A DNA stretch of 64,000 bases from Sulfurospirillum cavolei. Its GTDB lineage: Bacteria > Campylobacterota > Campylobacteria > Campylobacterales > Sulfurospirillaceae. The DNA is taken from the NCBI RefSeq assembly GCF_000813325.1, contig NZ_BBQE01000012.1; one strand, given 5' to 3'. Positions 7,027 to 16,525 of the stretch are shown one piece after another (within the stretch, counting starts at the first letter, position 1; every line of letters begins with the position of its first letter). The translations under genes were made by a program, and so were the position numbers. The notes beneath the pieces were generated by a model. It ran no database searches. It had not been told where the DNA came from and was given only the letters and a program-made list of their open reading frames with translations.

Positions 7027-9970
7027 TTCTTTGGCGTATCCATCGGCGCAAGTCTTCGATGCTCATCGGTTTCGCATACAAATAACCTTGACCTTGAGCG
7101 CAACCGTGTTCTGCCAAGAAGCGTTCTTGCGCTTCATGTTCGATTCCTTCCGCCAAAGTCGTAATCTTCATACTGCGCGAGAGTTGAATAATCGAATCGG
7201 CAATCGCACAAGCGTCCTCATGATCCGGAATATCTTTAACAAACGACATGTCGACTTTGAGTTTGTTGATCGGTAGCTTTCGTAAATAACTCAAAGATGA
7301 ATACCCCGTACCGAAATCGTCGATCGCGATATTAAGCCCCAAGCTTTGCATCTCTTTTAAAAGCATAATCCATCGCTTAGGATCGTGCATCAAAATCGAC
7401 TCGGTTACTTCCATTTCAATCACGGACGGATCGATCTTGGTCTCGTTTAAAACCGTTTTGAGGGTTTGAAGAAAATCGCTAAATTCAATTTGCACGCCCG
7501 AGATATTCACGGAAACCGTTCCGCTAAAAAGTCCCTCTTCGTGCAATGCGACCCAATCCAAACAGGTTTGGCGCAGTACCCATGCTCCGATCTCGACGAT
7601 CAGCCTCGTCTCTTCGGCATACGCGATAAAGCGTCCCGGAGCCAAAATACCCTCCAAAGGATGCTGCCAGCGAACGAGTGCTTCCACGCCGATGAGTTCA
7701 CGGGTTTGAAGATCGATTTGCGGTTGATAATAAACCAAAAATTGTTCCTCTTTAACCGCTTCGCGAAGTGCATTTTCCATACCGATACGTTCGTACGAAG
7801 CGACGGTCATATCGATTGTGTAGAAGGCATAGGCGTTTTTACCGGCGTCTTTGGCTTTGTACATCGCCGCATCGGCATTTTTAATCAGCGTTTCGCCCTC
7901 GGTTCCGTGATCGGGATACAAACTAACGCCGATGCTTGCCGTTAAAAAGAATTTTTGATCTTTATTGATAAAAGGTTCTTCAAAAATCGTCTGAATCTTA
8001 CGCAAAATCACTTCGACTTCAGCGCGTTCGTTGATTGACTCGATAACTAAGACAAACTCGTCTCCGCCGATACGAGATAACGTATCGCAGTGGCGAATTT
8101 TATGCTGCACGCGAAGGGCAAACTGCTTTAATATTTCGTCGCCGTAACTGTGCCCGAAACTGTCGTTGATCTTCTTAAAATTGTCCAAATCCATAAAACA
8201 AACGGCAATCATTTGCATATGCCGTTTGCTGTTTTCAATCGCATGGGCAATTCTGTCGTTTAACAATAAGCGGTTAGGAAGTCCGGTTAAAACGTCGTTA
8301 TGCGCTAAAAATTCGAGGGCTTTTTCCGAGGCGATTAAACGCTCTTCATTGGCTTTTTTCTCGGTATTGTCGCGCGCGGAAACGACATAAGCGGAAGGCA
8401 GTTTGTCGCCTTGTTCGTAATAAGGAAAATATTTTGCATGTAAAAAACGCTTGCCGAACGACGAGAGCACCCAATATTCGGACTCAAACGTTTCACCGCA
8501 CAAAACTCGATCGCTCATGGGCTTTAGCGTCTCGGCAAAATACTGTTCTCCGAAAAGCTCGGGCATCGTATGCCCGACGATTGCCTCTTTTTCTTTATCG
8601 AAAAAGCTTAAATACGCCTCGCTAATCGCCAAATAGGTATAATTACGATCAATAAGCGCTAAAAAATCTTCGGAACTAGAGACGATTTTCTTATACTGCT
8701 CGAGATGTTTATTGCTATATATTTTTGCCGTCAACATCGTGTTGGCATGAAGTGCTAGCTCTTCAAACTCTTTAAATTTTAGCGATTGCGTATCGATCAG
8801 GCGGTCTTTGGTCGATAAAGAGTCAAAAAAAGCGATAAACGTTTCAAAATCTTTACGCAAACGACGGTTTAGATAAAAATAAACCGTCCATACCGTGGCG
8901 ATAAAAAGCGAAATCCAAATACCGATCGACGAGAGCATCGCCTTAAGCTCATCGTACATTTTAGCTTCCAATTGCGCGATGTCTTGTTCTATTTTATCGA
9001 CGTAAACTCCGGCTCCCACGTACCATCGCCAATCCGGATAGGCTCTCACGTAACTCAGTTTCGGCAAGGCTTTTTCGTTTTTCAACGGAGGCATGACGTA
9101 TTCGACAAAACCGCCTCCTGCTTTGGCGGTTTGAATCAATTCTTGAACGACCCGTTTTCCTTGTGCGTCTTGAAGATCGTACATGTTACGATTCGGCGCG
9201 GGATACGAGAGCGAAAACCCCTCCCACGTACCGATAAACACATACCCGTCTTGTTGATCATCAAAACGAAAGCGTCGCTCGTCCGCTAAAATTTCTTGGC
9301 GTATTTGCGATTCCGTATCTTCGACGTAATAGCCCGTTCCGATCAACCAGTCAAAAGGTTCAAACCGTTTAACATACGAGATTTTTTTATGGTTATCGGC
9401 TTCTTCAAAGGGTTTGCTCCAAAGGTATTCGTAATAACCTTCCGACATCGTTTGGGCAATATCGATCATGCCTTTGGCAATACATCTTCCCTCCGTATTG
9501 TGTACGTTGAGAAGCGTTTTACCTTCCATTTCGGGATGATTGGTCAAAAGCATTGCCGTGCCGTTTAAATCGAGAATAAAAAAATACCCTTTATTTTGCT
9601 CGTAACGCAGCATACGAAGCGTTTGGACAATGCGCTCTTGGATTTGTGCAGGGGAGCGTTTATCTTTGTTCTCCTCGTAAATATGCATCGCTACGTTGTA
9701 GGCTTCATCCACGCGCGCATGAACGAGACGTTGGGTATTGGCATAGGCGGATCGGCGCTTTTGGTCGATCTCTTCGATGAAACGATTGACCTCTTTTTGC
9801 AAGAGCTCTTTTTGCGTCTGAAAATAGCTCTCCTTCAAGGCCGCAACATCGTTATAAAATTTATGTTTGATGTTGTAAAAACTAAAGCCGAAAAACGCAA
9901 CCGAAAAGAGTAAAAAAACCGCAATCGCCATCAAGTGGAAATAGCGGAAAAAGCTTAATTTTTGACTCAC
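7016..9970 (-). CDS. dCache-PAS-GGDEF-EAL c-di-GMP turnover protein
   Basis: A 984-residue membrane sensor. The N-terminus has a membrane helix (about 10-30). Two Cache-type periplasmic modules follow, each with the GYFFILDLNG or GYVFIGTWEG pattern and a WLIGTGYYVED or WYVGAGVYVDK ending. A second helix lies near 345-365, then a PAS domain (about 435-550), a GGDEF domain with intact IGGDEF near residue 634 and an EAL domain with EALVRW near 762 and DDFGTGYSSL further on. Both catalytic signatures are intact, so it could make and break c-di-GMP. The periplasmic part probably binds a small carboxylate or amino acid. It ends tail-to-tail with the XRE gene. Confidence 0.93.
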   Translation of the reverse strand: MSQKLSFFRYFHLMAIAVFLLFSVAFFGFSFYNIKHKFYNDVAALKESYFQTQKELLQKEVNRFIEEIDQKRRSAYANTQRLVHARVDEAYNVAMHIYEENKDKRSPAQIQERIVQTLRMLRYEQNKGYFFILDLNGTAMLLTNHPEMEGKTLLNVHNTEGRCIAKGMIDIAQTMSEGYYEYLWSKPFEEADNHKKISYVKRFEPFDWLIGTGYYVEDTESQIRQEILADERRFRFDDQQDGYVFIGTWEGFSLSYPAPNRNMYDLQDAQGKRVVQELIQTAKAGGGFVEYVMPPLKNEKALPKLSYVRAYPDWRWYVGAGVYVDKIEQDIAQLEAKMYDELKAMLSSIGIWISLFIATVWTVYFYLNRRLRKDFETFIAFFDSLSTKDRLIDTQSLKFKEFEELALHANTMLTAKIYSNKHLEQYKKIVSSSEDFLALIDRNYTYLAISEAYLSFFDKEKEAIVGHTMPELFGEQYFAETLKPMSDRVLCGETFESEYWVLSSFGKRFLHAKYFPYYEQGDKLPSAYVVSARDNTEKKANEERLIASEKALEFLAHNDVLTGLPNRLLLNDRIAHAIENSKRHMQMIAVCFMDLDNFKKINDSFGHSYGDEILKQFALRVQHKIRHCDTLSRIGGDEFVLVIESINERAEVEVILRKIQTIFEEPFINKDQKFFLTASIGVSLYPDHGTEGETLIKNADAAMYKAKDAGKNAYAFYTIDMTVASYERIGMENALREAVKEEQFLVYYQPQIDLQTRELIGVEALVRWQHPLEGILAPGRFIAYAEETRLIVEIGAWVLRQTCLDWVALHEEGLFSGTVSVNISGVQIEFSDFLQTLKTVLNETKIDPSVIEMEVTESILMHDPKRWIMLLKEMQSLGLNIAIDDFGTGYSSLSYLRKLPINKLKVDMSFVKDIPDHEDACAIADSIIQLSRSMKITTLAEGIEHEAQERFLAEHGCAQGQGYLYAKPMSIEDLRRWIRQRTTT

Positions 9971-9990
9971 TGCGCTTCCTCGGGCGTTAT

Positions 9991-11166
9991 TTAGAGATCG
10001 TTTTTTTCAAACTTAGCGAAGAGGTACATTAAAAACTGTATCAAGGTCATAATCAAAATACCTTCCATCAAAGCGGCAACGATAAACGAAGCATATTCAT
10101 TCGCATCGATCGCTCCGTTTTTAACCGCAATGGTTGCAATGGCAACCAAAAACGTCAAAGGCATCGAATCGCCCAAACTAAAAAGAATTGTACTTTTAAA
10201 TCCCAAATAGCTGTAATAGGCAATAAAAGAGCTGATCATACGTGCCAAAACCATCGCAATCATAATCCACAGAGCATGCATTAAAATATGCGAACTAAAC
10301 ACGAGATTAAGATCCAACGTCGTTCCGACGAAGATGAAAAAAAGTGGTACCAAAAATCCAAAACCGAACGTTGAGAGTTGATGCGGCAGTTCGCGTTTAT
10401 GCGTAAAAAAATTCGAAATATAAATACCGGCGATAAACGCACCTAAAACCATATCGATTTCAAGCCATTGCATCGTTGCGATCAAAACGAAAAAAAGCGC
10501 CATACTAAAACGTAAACTTTGGTGCATCGTATCGTGGTTCGGCATAATAATATTTTTGAGTTGCGGATACCACCAAAAAAGAATTTTAACTAAGCGGAAA
10601 AGAACGTACGAAGAGAGAAAAACCAAGGCTAAAATCATCAAACTTTTGACAAAATGCCAACCGAACCCGTGGGTAATCATACCGTCGAAAATTACCAATG
10701 CGCCGATGCTAATAATCTCACCGATCACGCCGATAATCAATGAAAGCTCAAGCCATTTGTGTCGACGTCCGTGCTGGTTGATCAACGCCATAATCATCCC
10801 TAACGAGACGATCGGTATAGCAACGATATAGACGGCAGAAAGACCCATGATAAAATAAAGCGAAAACGAAATACCGTATAAACATCCGAAATACAACATC
10901 GCTTTTTTTAAAAAACGATCTTTATACTCTAAAAAACGCTGAATATCGATCTCTAAACCCGCTAAAAACATCAGATAAAAAAACCCGATTTTGGCGAGGT
11001 TTTTAAAGACGTCGTTATCGACATGTAAGAATCCAGACCAAATAGCAAACGTACCGAGTAAAATTTCGACGACGGCTGTGGGAAGGCGAAAAAGGCGAGA
11101 AATAATCGGAGAGAGTACCATTAAAAGTACCACATGCGCTAAAAAGATAAGATTTTCCAAAAACAT
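9991..11166 (-). CDS. CPA2-family cation:proton antiporter
   Basis: A 391-residue inner-membrane protein with about twelve helices and the Na+/H+ exchanger fold of KefB and NapA proteins. Signs are LPTAVVEILLGTFAIWSGFL near the start, FYLMFLAGLEID near residue 70, and the late segment LVPLFFIFVGTTLDLNLVF. There is no C-terminal TrkA-N/RCK domain, so it is the short form. It swaps Na+ or K+ for H+; the ion cannot be told from sequence. It lies 20 bases upstream of the dCache protein on the same strand and may share its transcript. Confidence 0.88.
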   Translation of the reverse strand: MFLENLIFLAHVVLLMVLSPIISRLFRLPTAVVEILLGTFAIWSGFLHVDNDVFKNLAKIGFFYLMFLAGLEIDIQRFLEYKDRFLKKAMLYFGCLYGISFSLYFIMGLSAVYIVAIPIVSLGMIMALINQHGRRHKWLELSLIIGVIGEIISIGALVIFDGMITHGFGWHFVKSLMILALVFLSSYVLFRLVKILFWWYPQLKNIIMPNHDTMHQSLRFSMALFFVLIATMQWLEIDMVLGAFIAGIYISNFFTHKRELPHQLSTFGFGFLVPLFFIFVGTTLDLNLVFSSHILMHALWIMIAMVLARMISSFIAYYSYLGFKSTILFSLGDSMPLTFLVAIATIAVKNGAIDANEYASFIVAALMEGILIMTLIQFLMYLFAKFEKNDL

Positions 11167-11190
11167 CCTTTTTTAGGCTTTGGGACAAAA

Positions 11191-11592
11191 GGTACGGCGA
11201 TAAGCCGGGTTCTGTCTGGGGTGATTATTTATCTACGACTTATCTTACGATAAGCCTCTAGCGAAGGGTTTATGAAGCGTGAGACCAAAACCGTCCCTTC
11301 TTGCTACAGGTTGGGTTTACATAGCCGCGATGATTACTCAAAGCGCTGGTGGGCTCTTACCCCGCCGTTTCACCTTTTCCATTAAACTGTCTTCTTGGAG
11401 ACAAGCAAAGCTCGTCTCCAATTCATCTCACAAAAGCTATGCTTTCGCAAGAATGATAGTCAGCATGGTAGTTTACTCTCTGTTGCACTGTCCCTTAGGT
11501 TACCCTAGCCGTCCGTTAGACGGAACCATGTCTCACATGTAGCCCGGACTTTCCTCTTGAACGCACGCGTCCAAGCAATCACCTGCCGTACC
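11191..11592 (-). ncRNA. rnpB: RNase P RNA (bacterial type A)
   Basis: Read on the minus strand the RNA starts GGTACGGCAGGTG and ends GAACCCGGCTTATCGCCGTACC, so both ends pair to form P1. Inside are GAGGAAAGTCCGGGCTAC (conserved region I, P4 5' strand), GGGTAACCTAAGGGACAGTGC and the 3' AGAACCCGGCTTA, all hallmarks of the catalytic RNA that trims tRNA 5' ends. At about 400 nt the length is normal. The open frame seen across it on the plus strand (11279-11542) is not a gene. Confidence 0.97.
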
Positions 11593-11649
11593 TTTAGAAC
11601 GATTATTGTAGCAAACTTCCCCTTAAAGGTGCTCTGAAGGAGAGAAGAG

Positions 11650-13464
11650 CTACGACTTTTTGACCTCTTCGATCATTCGATCAAGAACTTCAAAAAGCTC
11701 TTTGCTTTTGAGTTCGACGGTTTTAAAATTCTCCAAAATAGCTGTGGCATTTTGCGTGCAACCGTCGGTACGAAGGCATTTTAACGATTCCAAGATTTTT
11801 TCGTGAATCAATGCATGCGGTGCGGCTAAACGTTGAAAACTCGGAACATGTCCGAAAGCGGTTTTTCCGTCTCCTTCGTCGTACCATTTTCCTAAACGGC
11901 ATTCGTGGTGATTGCTCAAGTTTATTTTAGTATCGTTATTGAAGAGGGCATTATAAGCGTTGAGTTTAAAAATAATATGATCCAATTTGGCTAATTCAAT
12001 GAAAATATCGTAAGAAATCAGTCGATTTTCTCTTCGAATCGTATCGGCGTTATCGGTTAAATGATGCAATGCGTTTTTGAAGCGATCCAGTTTTTGTGCC
12101 GATTCGAGTGCGTAGTTTTCCGTAGATTCGGTGTTTTCGACCATGACTTCGGAGTTTTGCCTAAGGATATTGATGGTTGCTTCGACTTCGGCGGTTGCTT
12201 TTTGCGTCCGCTCCGCCAATTTTCTGACTTCATCGGCAACTACCGCAAACCCGCGTCCGTGTTCACCCGCACGCGCCGCTTCGATGGCGGCATTCAGTGC
12301 TAAAAGATTGGTTTGATCGGAAATATCTTTGATTAAAGCGATGACGTGACTGATTTCTTGCGTACTTTGCGTCACGCTTTGGGCATTTTGACGCGTTTCG
12401 TTGACTTTTTCGACGATGCGATCGATTGCATGTATGATTTCGTCGGTACTTTGATGCACGTCGGTTACGACCACGGAAGTTTGTTCGTTTAGCGTTAATA
12501 TCTCCTGCAATGTCACAATCGTCGATTGCATCGTATGTTGTATGGCAACGCTTCCTTCGATCGCACCGGAGGTCATGGCATTGCTTAATGCTATCATCAA
12601 ACGAGATTGTGCCATATGTTCGTTCACTTCGCGATGCGCCTCTTTCATTTTCGCCTCTTCTTCTTGCGCGACGAGAACGACATGTTCGAATTGATCAAAA
12701 AGGCGATTGAAATGTTCGGAAGTATGCGCGATTTCATCATTGCTTTCAATCGGTAAGCGACGGGAAAGATCGGCTTTTTCGGAAGCAAGCAGTGCGGCAA
12801 TATCTTTGAGCTTATTGATATTTTTAAGAATGACCCGTGACGTATACCACGATACAAAGAGTAAAATACCGATACCGATCGTAGCGGTTAAAATCATCGT
12901 CGCGTATCCCGATTTCAAGGCTTCGTTGGAACGGTTTTCGTCTTTTTGAGCCTGTTCGTTGGAGAGAACGACCAATTGATCGACAAAGCGACGATGTTCT
13001 TCATAATACGTTTGTAACTCACCGTGTAAAAGAGCGTACGCCTCTTTTAAATCTCCACGCTCGACGGCAGGAATCAACTTGCTTGCCGTTACTTCAAAAT
13101 AACGCAATGCCGGAGCTTTCATATGTTCTAAAATAAGTTGTCGCAACGGTTGGGGTAAGGTACTTTGCTCCCAATAACGCTGACGATCTAAAAAATCTTT
13201 TTGTAAGGTTTCAAGCTTGTGTTTGTGCTCTTCAATCTGTGCTTGCGTGCTGTCGGCAAGTTGATAACTGACCAAGCGCGCTTCGATAATATATTCCGGA
13301 GGCGGAAGAATGTCGGCTAAAAGGTCTTTGGAGAGAATGATTTGTTCGTATAAACTTCCTTGAATTTGTACCCGTTGAATCGTGATAAACGAAAGACCTA
13401 TGAGTAAAACGACCACGCATGAACTGATGAAAGCGGAAATAATCAAACGGTATTTGATTGTCAT
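11650..13464 (-). CDS. Methyl-accepting chemotaxis protein with C-terminal CZB domain
   Basis: A 604-residue chemoreceptor. It has a membrane helix at about 8-30, a periplasmic helical domain to about 185, a second helix (190-210), a HAMP region, and the signalling hairpin with the highly conserved stretch NLLALNAAIEAARAGEHGRG near residue 390. After it comes a chemoreceptor zinc-binding domain (about 485-570) with the H-C-H-H pattern: LDHIIFKLNAY, HHECRLGKWY and HALIHEKI. CZB domains in related bacteria sense zinc or hypochlorous acid. The C-terminus lacks a CheR-tethering pentapeptide. It probably signals through CheA/CheW. Confidence 0.93.
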   Translation of the reverse strand: MTIKYRLIISAFISSCVVVLLIGLSFITIQRVQIQGSLYEQIILSKDLLADILPPPEYIIEARLVSYQLADSTQAQIEEHKHKLETLQKDFLDRQRYWEQSTLPQPLRQLILEHMKAPALRYFEVTASKLIPAVERGDLKEAYALLHGELQTYYEEHRRFVDQLVVLSNEQAQKDENRSNEALKSGYATMILTATIGIGILLFVSWYTSRVILKNINKLKDIAALLASEKADLSRRLPIESNDEIAHTSEHFNRLFDQFEHVVLVAQEEEAKMKEAHREVNEHMAQSRLMIALSNAMTSGAIEGSVAIQHTMQSTIVTLQEILTLNEQTSVVVTDVHQSTDEIIHAIDRIVEKVNETRQNAQSVTQSTQEISHVIALIKDISDQTNLLALNAAIEAARAGEHGRGFAVVADEVRKLAERTQKATAEVEATINILRQNSEVMVENTESTENYALESAQKLDRFKNALHHLTDNADTIRRENRLISYDIFIELAKLDHIIFKLNAYNALFNNDTKINLSNHHECRLGKWYDEGDGKTAFGHVPSFQRLAAPHALIHEKILESLKCLRTDGCTQNATAILENFKTVELKSKELFEVLDRMIEEVKKS

Positions 13465-13482
13465 AGCAAGCTCCGTTACGGA

Positions 13483-13520
13483 TTAGCACTGTCGTCGTTT
13501 TACGCCAACGACAATGCTAA
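13483..13520. terminator. Hairpin between truD and the chemoreceptor gene
   Basis: TTAGCACTGTCGTCG and its partner AACGACAATGCTAA form a long, slightly mismatched stem in the 93 bases between two same-strand genes. There is no U-tract on either side, so it may be a transcript-end stabiliser or processing site rather than a classical terminator. Confidence 0.4.
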
Positions 13521-13557
13521 GAGGAAATCTTGCATAAAGTATTCCATTAAGAAATTT

Positions 13558-14643
13558 TTATAATTCTATCTTAAGTAATTCCTCGATAATCACGGTAGCA
13601 TACGAGCCTTTTGGAAGGGAAAAATGCATTTCAAACCATGCCTCTTCTTCTTTGTAAATACCCTCAACATCCTCGGCGAAACTCCATGCAAAGCGACGGC
13701 TTCCGTTGATTTTGTCTAAAAAAGGCACGCTCTCTTTAAAAATCATTTGTTCGATTTCGCCCGCCTCGTATTCGGCACGAATATTTTTACCGCCGACCAA
13801 CCAACCGGCTATCGTGATACCGTGCGCTAAAAAACGCGGGAGCTCTTCTTTAACGTTTTCACAAACAAAAGCTTTGCCGGCAGGATAATGGTGCAATACG
13901 TCGCCGTGAAGCATTTTGAAAAACTGCGGCTGTTTTTTCAGTTCCTCCGCCGTTTCCTTGCTTAAGCCTGTCGCTCTTGCCGCATCGGCGACGTTAAACT
14001 CTTCGATCAAGCGGCTCATTTCGATGCGTTTTGAAAGCCACATGTTAAACAGATAGCTCTGATATGCGTTGATAAAAAACTCTTTCATCTTAGGGTTTCG
14101 TTCTTTGCGACTTCCCTCTAAAATCGCTTTACCCTTAACGTAGTTGTCGCCGTCAATGCCGAAACGCTGATAGCCGAAAAAGTTCGGGAAGCCCTCTTTA
14201 GTGATCTTTTTAAGACCGTCTTGAAGTTTTTTCGCATCAATTGGGTTAACTTTTTTAAGGCGTACGAAAAAGCGATTGCCTTTTAAGTGTCCCGTGCGGA
14301 TTTTATTGTTGTGGTAGGTTTTATCTAAAATTTTGATCTTTTCGTGCGAAAAGTTGGCAAGCTTTGGCTCAAAATTTTTATGCAACGAAAGGTACTGCGT
14401 CGTCATGCCCTCTTTGTCTTTGAGTCCTGCATAACCAAAATCACGCACTTTACACCCCGTCACTTCACTAAAATATTGCAACATATCCCATGTCGTGAGG
14501 TCTTTTTTTCTGACATGTAAGACCAAATGCTCGCCCTCGCCGCTGAAAGGATAAAGGGGGATTTCATTGACCACGAAGTCACTGCTGTTTTTGGTAAACA
14601 TCGCATTGATCGGCGAATGGGAGAGAAAAAATTGCCTGTTCAT
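13558..14643 (-). CDS. truD: tRNA pseudouridine(13) synthase TruD
   Basis: TruD converts uridine 13 of tRNA(Glu) to pseudouridine. The 361-residue protein shows the family marks: a catalytic Asp in FGYAGLKDKEGMTTQYLS near residue 80, NRFFVRLKKV near 122 and the signature FPNFFGYQRFG near 155. In Campylobacterota TruD is often about this long and adjacent to thiL, as here. The start at 14643 gives a normal N-terminus. The gap to thiL is about 100 bases. Confidence 0.95.
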   Translation of the reverse strand: MNRQFFLSHSPINAMFTKNSSDFVVNEIPLYPFSGEGEHLVLHVRKKDLTTWDMLQYFSEVTGCKVRDFGYAGLKDKEGMTTQYLSLHKNFEPKLANFSHEKIKILDKTYHNNKIRTGHLKGNRFFVRLKKVNPIDAKKLQDGLKKITKEGFPNFFGYQRFGIDGDNYVKGKAILEGSRKERNPKMKEFFINAYQSYLFNMWLSKRIEMSRLIEEFNVADAARATGLSKETAEELKKQPQFFKMLHGDVLHHYPAGKAFVCENVKEELPRFLAHGITIAGWLVGGKNIRAEYEAGEIEQMIFKESVPFLDKINGSRRFAWSFAEDVEGIYKEEEAWFEMHFSLPKGSYATVIIEELLKIEL

Positions 14644-14740
14644 AAATGTCCTTGATTGGTTAATAGTATGCCCTTTTGCATACGGTTTCTACGCTCGATG
14701 AGGCCAGCGTTGCGATGTCGGCGAGCGAAGGACGTCACCC

Positions 14741-15565
14741 TCAAAAATGATGTTCCCGACAACGACACCTAAGCCGTCCTCTTTGCACGCGACCTACGAT
14801 CGTCATTTTCGTGCGCGTTTGACGGGCAAGGCGCGCAACTGTTCGTTTTTTACGCGGATCGAAACAAAAAAGCATCTCATACTCTTCCCCGCTACATGTA
14901 AGCCTTTTGGGGAGCCGTTTGAGCCATCGAACACCCTTTTTACCGCTTTGTTTTAAAAGACGCGAAAGGTCTTTAAAAAGTCCGTCGGAAATATCCATAC
15001 CCGCATGCCAATGACGAGCGGCTTTGTAAACGAAACGCTCTTTAAGATCGGGTTGCATAAAGCGTCCCGACGAAGAGACGCTCCCTCCGCGCAACAGGCG
15101 CGTCAACTCACGATAAGAACGACCGAGCGTTCCGGTATACGCAACGTAATCGCCTATTTTCGCGCCGCTTCGATACAAAACATGCGAAGGACGCTCGGCA
15201 ATGATCGTAATCGAGATCGCCAACGTTTCCCCCGCGGTCGTGTCGCCGCCGATGATGTCGATTCCGTAGCGGCGTGCTACCTTTTGAAACCCTCCGCTTA
15301 ATTCTTTGAGTTGCGCGTAGTCGAATGTTTTAGGCATCACGACGCCGATCAATACCCATTTAGGTTTTGCATTCATCGCAATCGCGTCGGAGATATTGAC
15401 CAACATGCTTTTTTGTGCGATCTGATCCAAACGCATCCAGTCGCGTCTAAAATGAATTCCCTCGCAAAACAGGTCTTTCGCATAGACGAAATTCCCTACA
15501 ACCGCACCGTCGTCGCCGATACTCGTACTTGGAAATTGCGAAATAAAAAAAGACTCTTTGTCCAT
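14741..15565 (-). CDS. thiL: Thiamin-monophosphate kinase
   Basis: ThiL phosphorylates thiamin monophosphate to TPP, the ligand of the riboswitch at 5922-6038. The 274-residue protein has the N-terminal STSIGDDGAVV metal/ATP loop, DLFCEGIHFRRDW near residue 37, the NISDAIAMNAKPKW segment, GGDTTAG and DISDGLFKDLSRLL. I place the start at 15565, where GTGGGGTTAC precedes the ATG; the 31 codons upstream are Lys/Arg-rich and unlike the family. It is short, but the family is shorter in this phylum. Confidence 0.93.
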   Translation of the reverse strand: MDKESFFISQFPSTSIGDDGAVVGNFVYAKDLFCEGIHFRRDWMRLDQIAQKSMLVNISDAIAMNAKPKWVLIGVVMPKTFDYAQLKELSGGFQKVARRYGIDIIGGDTTAGETLAISITIIAERPSHVLYRSGAKIGDYVAYTGTLGRSYRELTRLLRGGSVSSSGRFMQPDLKERFVYKAARHWHAGMDISDGLFKDLSRLLKQSGKKGVRWLKRLPKRLTCSGEEYEMLFCFDPRKKRTVARLARQTRTKMTIVGRVQRGRLRCRCREHHF

Positions 15566-15802
15566 GTAACCCCACTTGCGTTTAAGCTTTTTTACCTTAA
15601 CACGCTTTGAGAGCAAAGCTCTAAAAGCTACGTTAACACTGGGTTTTGCAAGACGCAACGCCCGCGCACCTTTGGTGCTTTTACGTACGCCAAAAATTTT
15701 GTACGAAGTATTGTAAGATGATACGCATTAAGAAGCCATTATAGCGGCGCGTGCGCCTAAAACCACTTGAAAAATAGGCGTTTTTCTTAAGTAAAAGTGC
15801 GC

Positions 15803-15808
15803 TAGAAT
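15803..15808 (+). promoter_or_regulatory. Probable -10 (TAGAAT) for the SdhB/HdrB-like pair
   Basis: GCTAGAATAGAG lies 31 bases before the start of the first gene, and AAAAGGAG follows as ribosome site. It resembles the GCTATAAT boxes upstream of other genes in this window. Confidence 0.45.
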
Positions 15809-15838
15809 AGAGTATTACCTTAAAAGGAGTTCGAAAAA

Positions 15839-16516
15839 ATGGAGTGTAAACTTGCCCTCAGCGTTTTTCGCTTTGACGCAAAAACAGATTTTCTTCCTTA
15901 CTACAAAACCCACTACGTCACCGTCGATCTTAACGAAAGCGTTCAAACGCTTTTAACGCTTATTCAGGCACAAGATCCTAGCTTTGATTTCCCAAAAGAC
16001 GCTCTTTCGGCTCTTAAGATCAATCAAAAAGCCCTCTTTGCTTCCGAAACGCTCAAAGGTATCGTCGAGTCAATGGGGAAAGAGTTGTGCTTAGAACCGC
16101 TTAGCATCAAACGTGCTATCAAAGATATGATCATCGATACCGACGATTTTTATCGCAACTTTGATCGACTCAATGCTTGGGTAGACGGTAAAGATAAAGC
16201 TCTTTACGAACAGTATCTGATTTACCGTTATGCTTCCAGCGCTTTAGACGTTATCGAAGATTTTCAAGGCGACGCTTTGTTTGCGTTTGCTTTCGATATG
16301 ATTCAAAAATATCCCGAGCAAAAAGAGAAAATTTTAAACGTGATCGCCGATGAAAAAACCGGTATCTTCGTACGCACGAGATTGTGCCAAAAAATCTATC
16401 CGTGTGCAGGCGAAGTCGAGCGAAAAATCGCCGCATTGAAAAATGCGATAATGCAACATCGACCGTTTTACAATCCATTGGTCGAAAAATTATCCCGTCG
16501 CGTCGACACGTTGTAA
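15839..16516 (+). CDS. SdhB-like protein lacking Fe-S ligands (DUF5644-type)
   Basis: A 225-residue protein found mainly in Campylobacterota. Its start (LALSVFRFDAKTDFLPYYK) and the middle stretch LEPLSIKRAIKDMIIDTDDF resemble the N-terminal ferredoxin-like domain of succinate dehydrogenase/fumarate reductase iron-sulfur subunits. However, the cysteines that hold the 2Fe-2S cluster are absent. The C-terminal half has no 4Fe-4S or 3Fe-4S motifs either. It is followed after nine bases by an HdrB-like gene with the same kind of loss. The function is unknown; a structural or assembly partner of fumarate reductase is one guess. The family match is from memory of motif shape. Confidence 0.6.
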   Translation: MECKLALSVFRFDAKTDFLPYYKTHYVTVDLNESVQTLLTLIQAQDPSFDFPKDALSALKINQKALFASETLKGIVESMGKELCLEPLSIKRAIKDMIIDTDDFYRNFDRLNAWVDGKDKALYEQYLIYRYASSALDVIEDFQGDALFAFAFDMIQKYPEQKEKILNVIADEKTGIFVRTRLCQKIYPCAGEVERKIAALKNAIMQHRPFYNPLVEKLSRRVDTL

Positions 16517-16525
16517 GGAGAGACG

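Noticed and set aside
11279..11542. Open frame across the RNase P RNA
   Set aside because: The conserved RNA core and P1 pairing explain the region.
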